37,323 bases of DNA from Oscillospiraceae bacterium (GTDB lineage: Bacteria > Bacillota > Clostridia > Oscillospirales > Ruminococcaceae): contig WRJM01000004.1 of NCBI GenBank assembly GCA_009782265.1, positions 1 through 37,323 on the forward strand, read 5' to 3'. Below, one piece after another: positions 30,217 through 37,323 of this stretch (its first letter is position 1; every line of letters begins with the position of its first letter). The position numbers and the translations under genes are program-made. The notes beneath the pieces are model-generated. The model was not told the DNA's origin. It searched no databases and saw nothing but the letters and a program-made list of their open reading frames with translations.

Positions 30217-31362
30217 TTATTTATTGCTATTTTCGTTTGCAGTGAACAGATATAACCTGCACATCAGCATACCGTTATACAACTTTCGGTTTTTTGCCGC
30301 TTTCTGCCCGAAATATGCTTCAAAATTCTCATCAGACGTAATTACATAAAGCTTGTTATCGTTAAGCGGAGTTAAATTTACGCCCATATCGCGGTAAATC
30401 CGCTCGGTATCGGCTTTTTCAAGCATACGCTCCGCATAAGGCGGATTGGTGATGATTTTGCATGGTTCTGCGCTTTCCGGAAACTTGAAATCCTTGATTG
30501 CGCGCTTCTCCGCCTTGATATAATCCGCAACGCCCGCTTTCTTCGCGTTTTCAAGCGTTAATGCAGCACAGGCTTCGTCAATATCGAATCCTAAGGCTTC
30601 AAAAGCGGCGTCTTTCTTGATTCCCGTCCGAAGCAGTTCACGCTGTTCGCTCCACAGGTTTGCGGGAATAAACCCCCACTTCTCTGAAATAAAACTTCTG
30701 CTGATACAGGGCGGGATATTTAAAGCCTTGAACACGGATTCTATCAGGATTGTCCCGCTTCCGCAGAAAGGGTCGATGATGATTTCCCCTTGCCGGATTT
30801 TCGCAATATCAATAATCCCTGCCGCTAAGGTTTCCTTAATCGGCGCAGCACCCGCCTTTTCCCGGTAGCCGCGTTTATGAAGCCCTTCTCCCGACGAATC
30901 AAAAAACACCGTCATTTCATCTTTATACAGAAAGAATCTGATGGGATAAACCGCGCCCGTTTCAGGGAGCGTACTTGTTTTATAAATCCGGCTCATTGCT
31001 TCGGCAAGAGCTTTTTTTACGGTTCTTTGAAGCGCGGGTATGCTTGTCAGCTTTGAATTCACCGACTGCCCCTTTACAACCGGAAAAGCCGCGTCTTTTT
31101 CAAGAAAATCGCCGAGCGGGAGCGTTTTTAAATTATCATAAACATCATCAAAGCTTTCCGCTCTGAACCGCGCCAAAACCACGCCGATTCGTTCCGCAAC
31201 GGAACAGCTTATATTGGCGCGGATTAAAACCTCCGGCGAACCCTCAAAGAGAATTCTGCCGTCCGTGACCGTGATGTTTTCGCCGCCGGCGCGTTTTATT
31301 TCAAACTGAAGTGTTTTTTCCAACCCGAAATGGCAGGGTGCGGTGAAATTCAAATTTATCAT
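30217..31362 (-). CDS. THUMP-domain class I rRNA methyltransferase (RlmL/YpsC-like)
   Basis: 381 aa with AAAGGAAG before the ATG. N-terminal ferredoxin-like and THUMP region (about 1-160) with CHFGLEKTLQFEIKRAGGENITVTDGRILFEG in the usual place; then a methyltransferase domain with IIDPFCGSGTILIE as the SAM-binding loop and NPPYAERM as the catalytic motif IV. It matches B. subtilis YpsC and the N-terminal half of E. coli RlmL, which makes N2-methylguanosine in 23S rRNA. The alternative is N6-adenine DNA methylase, the common older annotation, which is less likely given THUMP. Confidence 0.9.
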   Translation of the reverse strand: MINLNFTAPCHFGLEKTLQFEIKRAGGENITVTDGRILFEGSPEVLIRANISCSVAERIGVVLARFRAESFDDVYDNLKTLPLGDFLEKDAAFPVVKGQSVNSKLTSIPALQRTVKKALAEAMSRIYKTSTLPETGAVYPIRFFLYKDEMTVFFDSSGEGLHKRGYREKAGAAPIKETLAAGIIDIAKIRQGEIIIDPFCGSGTILIESVFKALNIPPCISRSFISEKWGFIPANLWSEQRELLRTGIKKDAAFEALGFDIDEACAALTLENAKKAGVADYIKAEKRAIKDFKFPESAEPCKIITNPPYAERMLEKADTERIYRDMGVNLTPLNDNKLYVITSDENFEAYFGQKAAKNRKLYNGMLMCRLYLFTANENSNK

Positions 31363-31386
31363 TTTTCTTCCTTTAAAAACAGCTTA

Positions 31387-31412
31387 AACAACGCCCTTAA
31401 AAGGGCGTTGTT
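31387..31412 (-). terminator. Hairpin between the small secreted protein and the methyltransferase gene
   Basis: Perfect 12-bp stem AACAACGCCCTT (31387-31398) with AAGGGCGTTGTT (31401-31412). It lies just after the stop of the gene at 31436. The T-run is weak on the minus strand (TTTAAGC). Confidence 0.65.
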
Positions 31413-31435
31413 GCTACATTTCTTTAGTTTATTTA

Positions 31436-31813
31436 TTATGTATAATGATGGTAATTATTAACCATACCTTCATAAGTGCATTGATATACCATTATTGTTC
31501 TATATCGGCAAGTGCAATCCCGACCGGGAGGGGGATTATTTAAATAATAATAAGGGCATGGTTCTTGTTTACTGCTAATATGTGTAGCTTTTTTTAATTG
31601 CAGATTCCCGGTATGAGGCATCCCGCCAATATTCATAGAATAATAAATTGTTGAGGGGATAGGAACTTCTTCCCACCCGCCGCCCGGAGTATCATGCCAA
31701 AGCACAGTTTGATAATCGGTAGTCGATACTGTTCTTCCACAGGCGGACGAGGGTGTTGCTGTTGTCGTAAATATTAATACCGTTGCCATAAGAAATGCGA
31801 TGAAACGTTTCAT
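31436..31813 (-). CDS. Small secreted Cys-rich protein of unknown function
   Basis: 125 aa with AGGAGGT upstream and a consensus promoter 28 nt before the start. Sec signal peptide with cleavage near ASS-ACG (residues 20-25). The mature protein is about 100 aa and has five Cys (ACGRT, PCPYY, DCTCRY, YQCTY), several Tyr/His residues and a run of prolines (NNPPPGRDC). I do not recognise it. Size, signal and cysteines suggest a disulfide-stabilised exported peptide, perhaps a surface or antimicrobial factor, but no immunity or export gene stands beside it. It has its own promoter and terminator, so it is a single-gene unit. Confidence 0.7.
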   Translation of the reverse strand: MKRFIAFLMATVLIFTTTATPSSACGRTVSTTDYQTVLWHDTPGGGWEEVPIPSTIYYSMNIGGMPHTGNLQLKKATHISSKQEPCPYYYLNNPPPGRDCTCRYRTIMVYQCTYEGMVNNYHHYT

Positions 31814-31847
31814 AAATTTGACCTCCTAAATTTTAATTTCTAATTAT

Positions 31848-31876
31848 ATTATAAAATTTAAAAGATATAATGTCAA
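31848..31876 (-). promoter_or_regulatory. Perfect consensus promoter of the small secreted protein
   Basis: Minus strand TTGACA (31876-31871), 17-bp spacer, TATAAT (31853-31848). Confidence 0.85.
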
Positions 31877-31892
31877 CAGAATGTTTTGTCAA

Positions 31893-31933
31893 AAAATGTT
31901 TTATTATAGAAACATTTGTTGATAAAACATTTT
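31893..31933 (-). terminator. AT-rich hairpin at the end of the PBP gene
   Basis: AAAATGTTTTAT (31893-31904) pairs with ATAAAACATTTT (31922-31933). It overlaps the PBP stop codon region; on the minus strand TTTGACAAAACATT follows. A weak terminator or 3' protective hairpin. Confidence 0.45.
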
Positions 31934-34436
31934 AATTATACACCGGTCTTGTATCCGGTTTATCGCCGTATGTTTCATAATATCCGCCGTTATGCAGGGC
32001 AGGGGTGCACGCCTGCGGCAAACCCGACGGTCTGTAATACCCGATTGCGGTGTTCGGGCATGTAGCGGTCGCAAGCAGTCCGGTATGTCTGCAATACGAT
32101 TTTTCAAGCACCGTACTGTCCGGCGTAAAATTCTTCGGAACAGAATTATCGCTGATATGAGCCATCGTTTCACCCCATACTAACGCTACCTGCTTCCAGT
32201 TTCCGCCTGAACCCCATTTTTCGATTTCTCTGCCGTTGTCATACCCGACCCTGTAAACGCCCACGTATTCAGGCGTAAGCCCGCAGAATAACAGATTTTT
32301 TTCATCGTTGGACGTACCGGTTTTACCGATTACTTCAATATTATCAATCCGAGCACGCGGTCCTGAACCGTTGACGTCTTCAATTACCTTTTTCATCATA
32401 CGGTTGACAATCCACGCGCTGTCGCTTTCGATTGCCCGTGTTCCGGAATAATTCTGCTCTAAAATGATTTTCCCGTTATGGTCAACCACCTTTTCATATA
32501 AATACGGTTCGTAATAAACCCCGCCGTTCCCGAAAATCTGATACGCACCCGCTAATTCCAAAAGGTTGATTCCGTTTCGGAACGCGCCGAGCGCGAGCGG
32601 TGACCAGTTCATGTCATAATCGGGGTCAAGCGTACTGATTCCGAGTTTATCCGTAAGCATGGAATAAGAATCCTTAAAACCTACTTTTTGGAGCGTTCTG
32701 ACCGAAATCGTATTCAAGGATTGCTGTACCGCAAACCATGTTTCGCGGTATACGCCGCTGCCGCCCGGGCTTTCCGCGTAGTTGGCAGGCCATAATTCCG
32801 TCGGGGAATTGGGATCGTTGGGATTTGACCGGATTAACCCAGAAGCATCTCTTGTCATGGTGGAATAGGTGAGTTTATTGCTGTTTATCGCGGGTGCGTA
32901 AACCGCAATGGGTTTCACTGTAGAACCGATTGCCCTTACCGACTGTGTGGCGCGGTTAAAGCAGTTATCCCCCGGTTTTTCGCCGAACCCGCCGATAAGC
33001 GCGACAACCCTGCCGCCGTAATCCAAAACCACAAACCCGCCTTGAAGCACATTAATTTTATCCGTGCCTTCGGGATATTCATAACGCAGGAAGCTCATGG
33101 GGTCAGCCGCTCTTTCTTCAAGCAGTTTCTGGATTTTTAAATCTTCGTTGCTGTAAATAGTATAGCCGCCGCCTTTTATCAGCTCTAACGCTTTATCGTA
33201 TGAAACGCCGCGCAGCTTGGCAAGATGGGTCGCAACCTGCCAAATCACCGCATCAGTATACCAGTTCTGCGTGATTTCATAATCACCGTTCCATTTATAA
33301 GGTATATCGGAACGGATTTCGTCCCAAGGCGTATCTTCGTAGTAAAGGTTCTTTTCTTCGCTTTCGCCGAAAAAGCCGTAGCTTTCGTCATATCGCTCGT
33401 CAATGTATCCGAAATAATCACCCTTGACAGGCATACGGAAACGGAGCTCCTCCGCTTTGGCTTCTTCATATTCCGCCGTACTGATAAATCCGTTATAATA
33501 CATCTGCTGTAAGGCGATGGTATGGCGTTTTTTTGCCAATTCGGAATTAATGTACGGGTTATAGTTATGCGGAGAAGGAATAACCGCCGCAAGCAGGGCA
33601 CATTCTGAAACCGACAGTTCTTCAACCGTTTTTTCAAAATAATACCATGCCGCAGAACCCACCCCGTAAGAAGAACCCCCGAAACCGATTCGGTTTAAGT
33701 AACTTTCTAAAATATCAAGCTTTGTGTATTTCTGCTCAAGGCTGATTGCGCGGAAAATTTCTCTGAGCTTGCGCCCCGCGCTGACTTTATCGTCACCCGT
33801 AACGTTTTTAACCAACTGCTGGGTAATCGTCGAACCGCCCTGTACATCACCGCCGAGCGCGGCACTGACAATAACGCCGGCGGTACGATACCAGTCTACG
33901 CCGTCATGGTCGAAGTATCGGTGGTCTTCATTGGCAATAATCGCATCGATTAAATGACCCGGCATTTCACCGACGTCCACCCAAACTCTGTTCTCGTCGC
34001 TTGAAATCCGCTTGGTTTCGACCCAATCGTCCTCATCTTCGTCAAAAACCAAAATGATACTGTTGAAGTTCATTTCCGCTTCTTTCAGGTCTATATCAAA
34101 TGAATTTTCCGCAAACTGCATGACATAAACCGTCAGCGCAACCGCTACGATACAAACAGTAATCACTGCCACAAGGAATATCGTCAGAAATGTTGTTCCG
34201 ATGACGGCAAAAACACTTTTGGTTTTCTGCCCTGCGGAAAGCTTACCGTATTTTGAACGGCGCGGATTTTTCCGCTCATTTGAAGGAGCAGACGTTTTTT
34301 CTATTTCCTTACTGTCGGGCTGAGCGGATTCTTCAAGTTTTTCCGGCTCTTCAAAATCAATCGTAGTTATATTTTTTTCTTTTTTCGGGAATTTCTGTCC
34401 GATTTTTTCAAAAAAGTTTTTATCAGAGTTTTTCAT
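31932..34436 (-). CDS. pbp1A: Class A penicillin-binding protein (PBP1A)
   Basis: 834 aa. A 74-residue cytoplasmic head with charged residues, membrane anchor (about 75-103), glycosyltransferase GT51 domain with EDHRYFDHDG (catalytic Glu170) and GGSTITQQLVKN, and a transpeptidase domain with STVK (nucleophile Ser505), SLN and KTGTS near 710. Both catalytic domains are complete, so it polymerises and cross-links peptidoglycan. The C-terminal tail (GYYRPSGLP, GGYYETYGDK) is short. Ribosome site AAGGGTGG stands before the ATG. Its 337-bp upstream gap holds a terminator and a long hairpin rather than another gene. Confidence 0.95.
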   Translation of the reverse strand: MKNSDKNFFEKIGQKFPKKEKNITTIDFEEPEKLEESAQPDSKEIEKTSAPSNERKNPRRSKYGKLSAGQKTKSVFAVIGTTFLTIFLVAVITVCIVAVALTVYVMQFAENSFDIDLKEAEMNFNSIILVFDEDEDDWVETKRISSDENRVWVDVGEMPGHLIDAIIANEDHRYFDHDGVDWYRTAGVIVSAALGGDVQGGSTITQQLVKNVTGDDKVSAGRKLREIFRAISLEQKYTKLDILESYLNRIGFGGSSYGVGSAAWYYFEKTVEELSVSECALLAAVIPSPHNYNPYINSELAKKRHTIALQQMYYNGFISTAEYEEAKAEELRFRMPVKGDYFGYIDERYDESYGFFGESEEKNLYYEDTPWDEIRSDIPYKWNGDYEITQNWYTDAVIWQVATHLAKLRGVSYDKALELIKGGGYTIYSNEDLKIQKLLEERAADPMSFLRYEYPEGTDKINVLQGGFVVLDYGGRVVALIGGFGEKPGDNCFNRATQSVRAIGSTVKPIAVYAPAINSNKLTYSTMTRDASGLIRSNPNDPNSPTELWPANYAESPGGSGVYRETWFAVQQSLNTISVRTLQKVGFKDSYSMLTDKLGISTLDPDYDMNWSPLALGAFRNGINLLELAGAYQIFGNGGVYYEPYLYEKVVDHNGKIILEQNYSGTRAIESDSAWIVNRMMKKVIEDVNGSGPRARIDNIEVIGKTGTSNDEKNLLFCGLTPEYVGVYRVGYDNGREIEKWGSGGNWKQVALVWGETMAHISDNSVPKNFTPDSTVLEKSYCRHTGLLATATCPNTAIGYYRPSGLPQACTPALHNGGYYETYGDKPDTRPVYN

Positions 34437-34633
34437 TTTACCACCCTTATTATGCTGTTGCTTCTGTACCTAACATTAAATAAAAATTTTCGTATTACCA
34501 CCCGCCGCAGGCGGGCGGAAATATATAGAAATATACGCTGTTTACTTCAAATGATTATTTAATTGAATATATTATATCATAATTTCTTTATAAATTCAAG
34601 AGGTGGAAGGATTATGAAAATTATTTGAAAATT

Positions 34634-34659
34634 AAAAAGACGCTCACCGCGTCTTTTTT
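34634..34659 (-). terminator. Terminator after the metY-phosphoesterase-ydbC operon
   Basis: AAAAAGACGC (34634-34643), loop TCACC, GCGTCTTTTT (34649-34658). The A/T runs at both sides let it work in both directions. It lies within the 337-bp gap 34437-34773. The rest of that gap holds a GC-rich mini-hairpin CCCGCC-GCA-GGCGGG near 34502-34516 and the long hairpin at 34665. Confidence 0.75.
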
Positions 34660-34664
34660 AATTT

Positions 34665-34768
34665 ATACTAATACCGATTATAAAAGCTCTTAAAAATCCG
34701 TACAAAAAGCTTGCGTTTATGGGTTTTTGTGCGGATTTTTTAGAAAGCTTTTAATGAGGGATTAGTAT
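34665..34768. repeat. Long imperfect hairpin, MITE-like
   Basis: Three paired blocks: ATACTAAT (34665-34672) with ATTAGTAT (34761-34768); TAAAAGCT (34681-34688) with AGCTTTTA (34746-34753); AAAAATCCG plus TACAAAAA (34692-34708) with TTTTTGTG plus CGGATTTTT (34724-34740). About 33 base pairs over 104 bp, directly after the ydbC stop codon. It could be a small mobile palindrome or an oversized terminator. Confidence 0.6.
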
Positions 34769-34773
34769 TAGTA

Positions 34774-35010
34774 TTACTCAAACGAATCCTCTTCATCCCT
34801 TGCGTTAAACAACTCCACAAGTGAAACCATTTCTTCTTCCGTTAAAGTAATTCCCTTCCCCATGCGTTCGCGGTCGGGCGACCAGTTGCGTATGTCGTAC
34901 TTCGGCGGGTTGTCGTTCCAGCTTACCATATTAAGCTCAACGCGCCAGCCTTTTTGATTCTCGGAAATAACCCCTAATTCCTTTGTGATTTCATACTTGA
35001 TTTCTGCCAT
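34774..35010 (-). CDS. ydbC: YdbC-family PC4-like ssDNA-binding protein
   Basis: 78 aa with AAAGGAG before the ATG. The protein matches the YdbC family almost from end to end: KELGVISENQKGWRVELN, MVSWNDNPPKYDIRNWSPD and RMGKGITLTEEEM. YdbC of Lactococcus is a homodimeric single-strand DNA-binding protein with the PC4 fold and is thought to act in replication or transcription. Last gene of the metY-phosphoesterase-ydbC unit, 34 bp after the preceding stop. Confidence 0.88.
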   Translation of the reverse strand: MAEIKYEITKELGVISENQKGWRVELNMVSWNDNPPKYDIRNWSPDRERMGKGITLTEEEMVSLVELFNARDEEDSFE

Positions 35011-35044
35011 TTTAAATGTTCTCCTTTTCTGTTGATATAAATTT

Positions 35045-35731
35045 TTAATTGTTAATTTTAATTACTTCATCAGCGCGCATAACCTTGTCAAACATAGCGT
35101 AATACTTGGTTGTTACAACCCTGTTAATATGATGATGCCCGAAAAACCAGCGTTCAAACGCACAGCTTTCGCCTAAAATGTCAAGGTAAGCGTTCACCCT
35201 GCTCTTATCGGAATTCGGCAGTTCTAAAAACTCTGCGATTTTGCTCGGAGCTTCATGGCTGACAATGTAATCAACCCTGCCTTCATGCTTGGCAATTGCC
35301 TGAAGCCCGTTTCTGTACTCGCTTTCACGCTGTACCCCGTCGTTTTTCTCCACCGAAGCGTCAACATCGTCCCTGCGCCCGCCCCCGAAGGTCAAAATAG
35401 TTTTATTGCCGAGCGTAAAAACTTCACCCCGCATTAAATACCTCAAATGACCGCTGATGTGACGGGTTCTGCCGCCGTTCCACTGCTCTTCGGGGTAGGA
35501 AGCAAGCTCGTCAAAGTTCTCGTGTATGCCGTCCACAAACAGAATGTGATACTTTTTCCTACCGAGCCTTTTCAAAAGACGCTTCTCCCGTTTCGAGCCG
35601 TTCCAAATAAACCCGAAATCGCCGCAAATGAGCAGAAAATCGCCTTTTCTGAGCTTTTTTGCTTTTTTGAATCTGTCTAAATCCCCGTGGGTGTCACCTG
35701 TGATGTAAATAAAGTTTTCGTATTTTTTCAT
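35045..35731 (-). CDS. Calcineurin-like metallophosphoesterase
   Basis: 228 aa. The metal-binding motifs are in order: GDTHGD (residues 12-17), GDFGFIW, DGIHENFD in place of GNHE (an Asp-Gly-Ile-His-Glu variant), SHEAPS and GHHH. These bind two metal ions for phosphoester hydrolysis. The GIHEN variant is a small departure from the usual GNH(E/D), typical of a subfamily of Firmicutes phosphoesterases near phage-like genes. Ribosome site AAGGG before the ATG; 20 bp after the metY stop codon. The substrate is unknown. Confidence 0.88.
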   Translation of the reverse strand: MKKYENFIYITGDTHGDLDRFKKAKKLRKGDFLLICGDFGFIWNGSKREKRLLKRLGRKKYHILFVDGIHENFDELASYPEEQWNGGRTRHISGHLRYLMRGEVFTLGNKTILTFGGGRRDDVDASVEKNDGVQRESEYRNGLQAIAKHEGRVDYIVSHEAPSKIAEFLELPNSDKSRVNAYLDILGESCAFERWFFGHHHINRVVTTKYYAMFDKVMRADEVIKINN

Positions 35732-35751
35732 CTTAATCCCTTATATGAAAT

Positions 35752-37029
35752 TTATTTTCCCAGTGCTTGTTTTAAGTCGTTAATAATATCTTCCGCTGTT
35801 TCCAATCCCACAGAAATCCGCACTGTTCCCTCGCTTACGTCCATTTCGCGCAGTTTTTCGGCGGAAAGCTGGCTGTGCGTTGTCGTCGCGGGGTGGACTA
35901 CCTGCGTTCTTATGTCCCCCAAATTCGCAACATTTTGAATCAGCTCCAGCGAATCCATGAACCGCGCCGCCCTCTCCCTGTCGCCTTTTATGACAAATGT
36001 GAAAACATTCCCCGCGCCTTTGGGAAAGTATTTTTTATACAGCGGGTAATATTTATTGCTTTCAAGCGCGGGATAATTCACCGTTTCCACTTCCGGACAG
36101 GTTTCAAGAAACTTAGCTGTTTTCAGCGCGTTTTCACAGGCTCTTTCCATTCTCAGCGACAATGTTTCAACGCCGAGCAGGGTCATATAAGCGTTAAAAG
36201 GTGCAAGACACGAGCCGAAGTCCCGCATAATCAAGGCGCGAAGCCTTGTTATGAACGCGGTTTTACCTAAATCCGCGAAAACAACGCCGTGATAAGACAC
36301 GTCCGGTTCGTTGAACAGCGGGAATCTCGGATTGTTTTTATATTCAAATGTTCCGCCGTCAATGATAATACCCGCCATCACCTGTCCGTGACCGGAAAGC
36401 ATTTTTGTCGCACTGTGTATGACAATATCCGCGCCGAATTCAAACGGGCGGCACAGATACGGCGTGTTGAATGTTCCGTCAACCATGAACGGTATTTTAT
36501 ATTTTTTTGCGATTTGCGCGATTTTTTCAATATCGCTGATATTGGCGTTGGGGTTTCCGATAAGCTCTGTGAATAACAGCCTTGTCTTATCAGTGACTGC
36601 GTTTTCCCAAGCGTTCATATCATCGGAATCCACGAACTTTACAGTAATTCCGAGCCTTTTCACGCTTACGCCCATCATATTAATCGCGCCGCCGTAAATA
36701 TTCCTTGAAGAAACCACTTCATCGCCCGCCTGACACAGGTTGGCAATCGTGTTGAACATAGCCGCGTGCCCCGAAGAAAACGCTAATGCACCCACGCCGC
36801 CCTCAAGGGCGGTGATTCTTTCTTCTAAGAAGCCGTTCGTGGGGTTCATCAGGCGGGAATAGATATTCCCGGGCTGTGACAGCTCAAATAAGCTTTTTGC
36901 GTGGTTGACGTCGTCAAAATAATACGCGTTGGTCTGATAAAGCGGTGGCGTGACCGAATGGGTGGCTTCATCGCCGTCATAACCGGCGTGAATCATCTTG
37001 GTTTCAAAGCCGTAGTTGTTGTTTTTCAT
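35752..37029 (-). CDS. metY: O-acetylhomoserine aminocarboxypropyltransferase/cysteine synthase
   Basis: 425 aa. It is a Cys/Met-metabolism PLP enzyme: TKMIHAGYDGD start, PLYQTNAYYFDD, YSRLMNPTN, SGHAAMFNT, and Lys209 in HSATKMLSGHG as the PLP-binding lysine. It ends VVHPATTTHSQL and EGTVRISVGLE. The large size, NIYSRLMNPTN and the active-site order identify O-acetylhomoserine sulfhydrylase (MetY), which forms homocysteine from O-acetylhomoserine and sulfide. AAAGGA precedes the ATG. First gene of the operon. No methionine riboswitch is recognisable in the short upstream sequence in view. Confidence 0.92.
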   Translation of the reverse strand: MKNNNYGFETKMIHAGYDGDEATHSVTPPLYQTNAYYFDDVNHAKSLFELSQPGNIYSRLMNPTNGFLEERITALEGGVGALAFSSGHAAMFNTIANLCQAGDEVVSSRNIYGGAINMMGVSVKRLGITVKFVDSDDMNAWENAVTDKTRLLFTELIGNPNANISDIEKIAQIAKKYKIPFMVDGTFNTPYLCRPFEFGADIVIHSATKMLSGHGQVMAGIIIDGGTFEYKNNPRFPLFNEPDVSYHGVVFADLGKTAFITRLRALIMRDFGSCLAPFNAYMTLLGVETLSLRMERACENALKTAKFLETCPEVETVNYPALESNKYYPLYKKYFPKGAGNVFTFVIKGDRERAARFMDSLELIQNVANLGDIRTQVVHPATTTHSQLSAEKLREMDVSEGTVRISVGLETAEDIINDLKQALGK

Positions 37030-37072
37030 GTATATTATTCCTTTCTTTTTATGTGGATATAATGTTTATAAT

Positions 37073-37294
37073 GCGGGGCTTTGCCCCGCCAAACGGGGGA
37101 CGTTCATTTCTTTGCTCGTGCAAAGAAACGAACCAAAGAAACACGCGCCTGCGGCGGGCTTTTCCTCTTTTTCAAAAGATTCCTTCTTATAATCCTATAC
37201 ACAATGACTGCTACTAATAAGTTTACGCTGACTATGAATAAGTTTACAAGTAAGCAATCTACCTTGTAAGAGGACGTAGCCCGCCGCAGGCGCG
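37073..37294. repeat. Composite repeat with GC-rich inverted ends
   Basis: Hairpins GCGGGGC-TTT-GCCCCGC (37073-37089) and TTTCTTTGC-TCGT-GCAAAGAAA (37107-37128, extended by GTTC/GAAC at 37102 and 37130) are followed by CGCGCCTGCGGCGGGCT (37144-37160). Its exact inverted copy is at 37278-37294. The inner 117 bp are AT-rich. No supported gene lies in 37030-37323. The form suggests a dispersed repeat or MITE that continues past the edge. Confidence 0.6.
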
Positions 37295-37323
37295 CATTTT
37301 TGGTACTTTTTGTGCGAACAAAA

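Noticed and set aside
34614-34628. Mini-ORF ATG AAA ATT ATT TGA with a good GGTGG/AAGGA site
   Set aside because: Four codons; most likely chance in an AT-rich leader, though the ribosome site is good.

Overview
The window looks like chromosome from a spore-forming, Gram-positive Clostridia bacterium, probably of the gut Oscillospiraceae/Ruminococcaceae type. Evidence: a class B sortase, SpoIID- and SpoIIQ-type sporulation proteins, an IspH-ribosomal protein S1 fusion, the order SRP RNA-dnaX-ybaB-recR, strong AGGAGG/AAAGGA ribosome sites, and many lipoproteins with short lipoboxes. The genus cannot be fixed by eye.

Layout. 1-650: 3' end of a sortase B gene, then a 161-bp element with inverted ends and a small palindromic repeat. 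651-8160: cell-surface and sporulation genes: spoIID; convergent to it a lipoprotein hydrolase and a SpoIIQ-like M23 peptidase; a 65-aa conserved protein; a lipoprotein; then an operon of a secreted matrixin-like protease and two paralogous lipoproteins. 8166-15374: a long minus-strand housekeeping operon, in transcription order rpiR-type regulator, HI0933/BaiN-like flavoprotein, cmk, plsC, ispH-rpsA fusion, folC. 15438-17060: an AT-rich accessory patch with a PIN-toxin/antitoxin pair between two diverged copies of the rpiR 5' region, a divergent XRE/ribbon-helix-helix pair and several palindromic repeats. 17135-18590: a VTC-domain protein with a DUF4956 membrane protein. 18591-18900: a compact locus resembling a type I toxin-antitoxin system (22-codon hydrophobic ORF, two consensus promoters facing each other, long-range 5'/3' RNA pairing). 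18946-24024: bactofilin, polysaccharide deacetylase, RNase HI and a P-type ATPase. 24031-29093: a perfectly symmetric divergent promoter, Nudix hydrolase, SRP RNA, dnaX-ybaB-recR and a chemoreceptor. 29102-37029: lipoprotein, rRNA methyltransferase, small secreted protein, class A PBP, then the operon metY-phosphoesterase-ydbC. 37073-37323: another structured repeat.

A family of small palindromes beginning GTAGGGG is scattered through the window. Some copies sit inside coding sequences (the flavoprotein and dnaX) and two supply stop codons (cmk and the RHH gene). The best candidate for something undescribed is the 18591-18900 locus. Second are the symmetric promoter with an apparently leaderless ATPase mRNA and the unusual start region of dnaX. 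All functional calls come from reading motifs; no database search was run.
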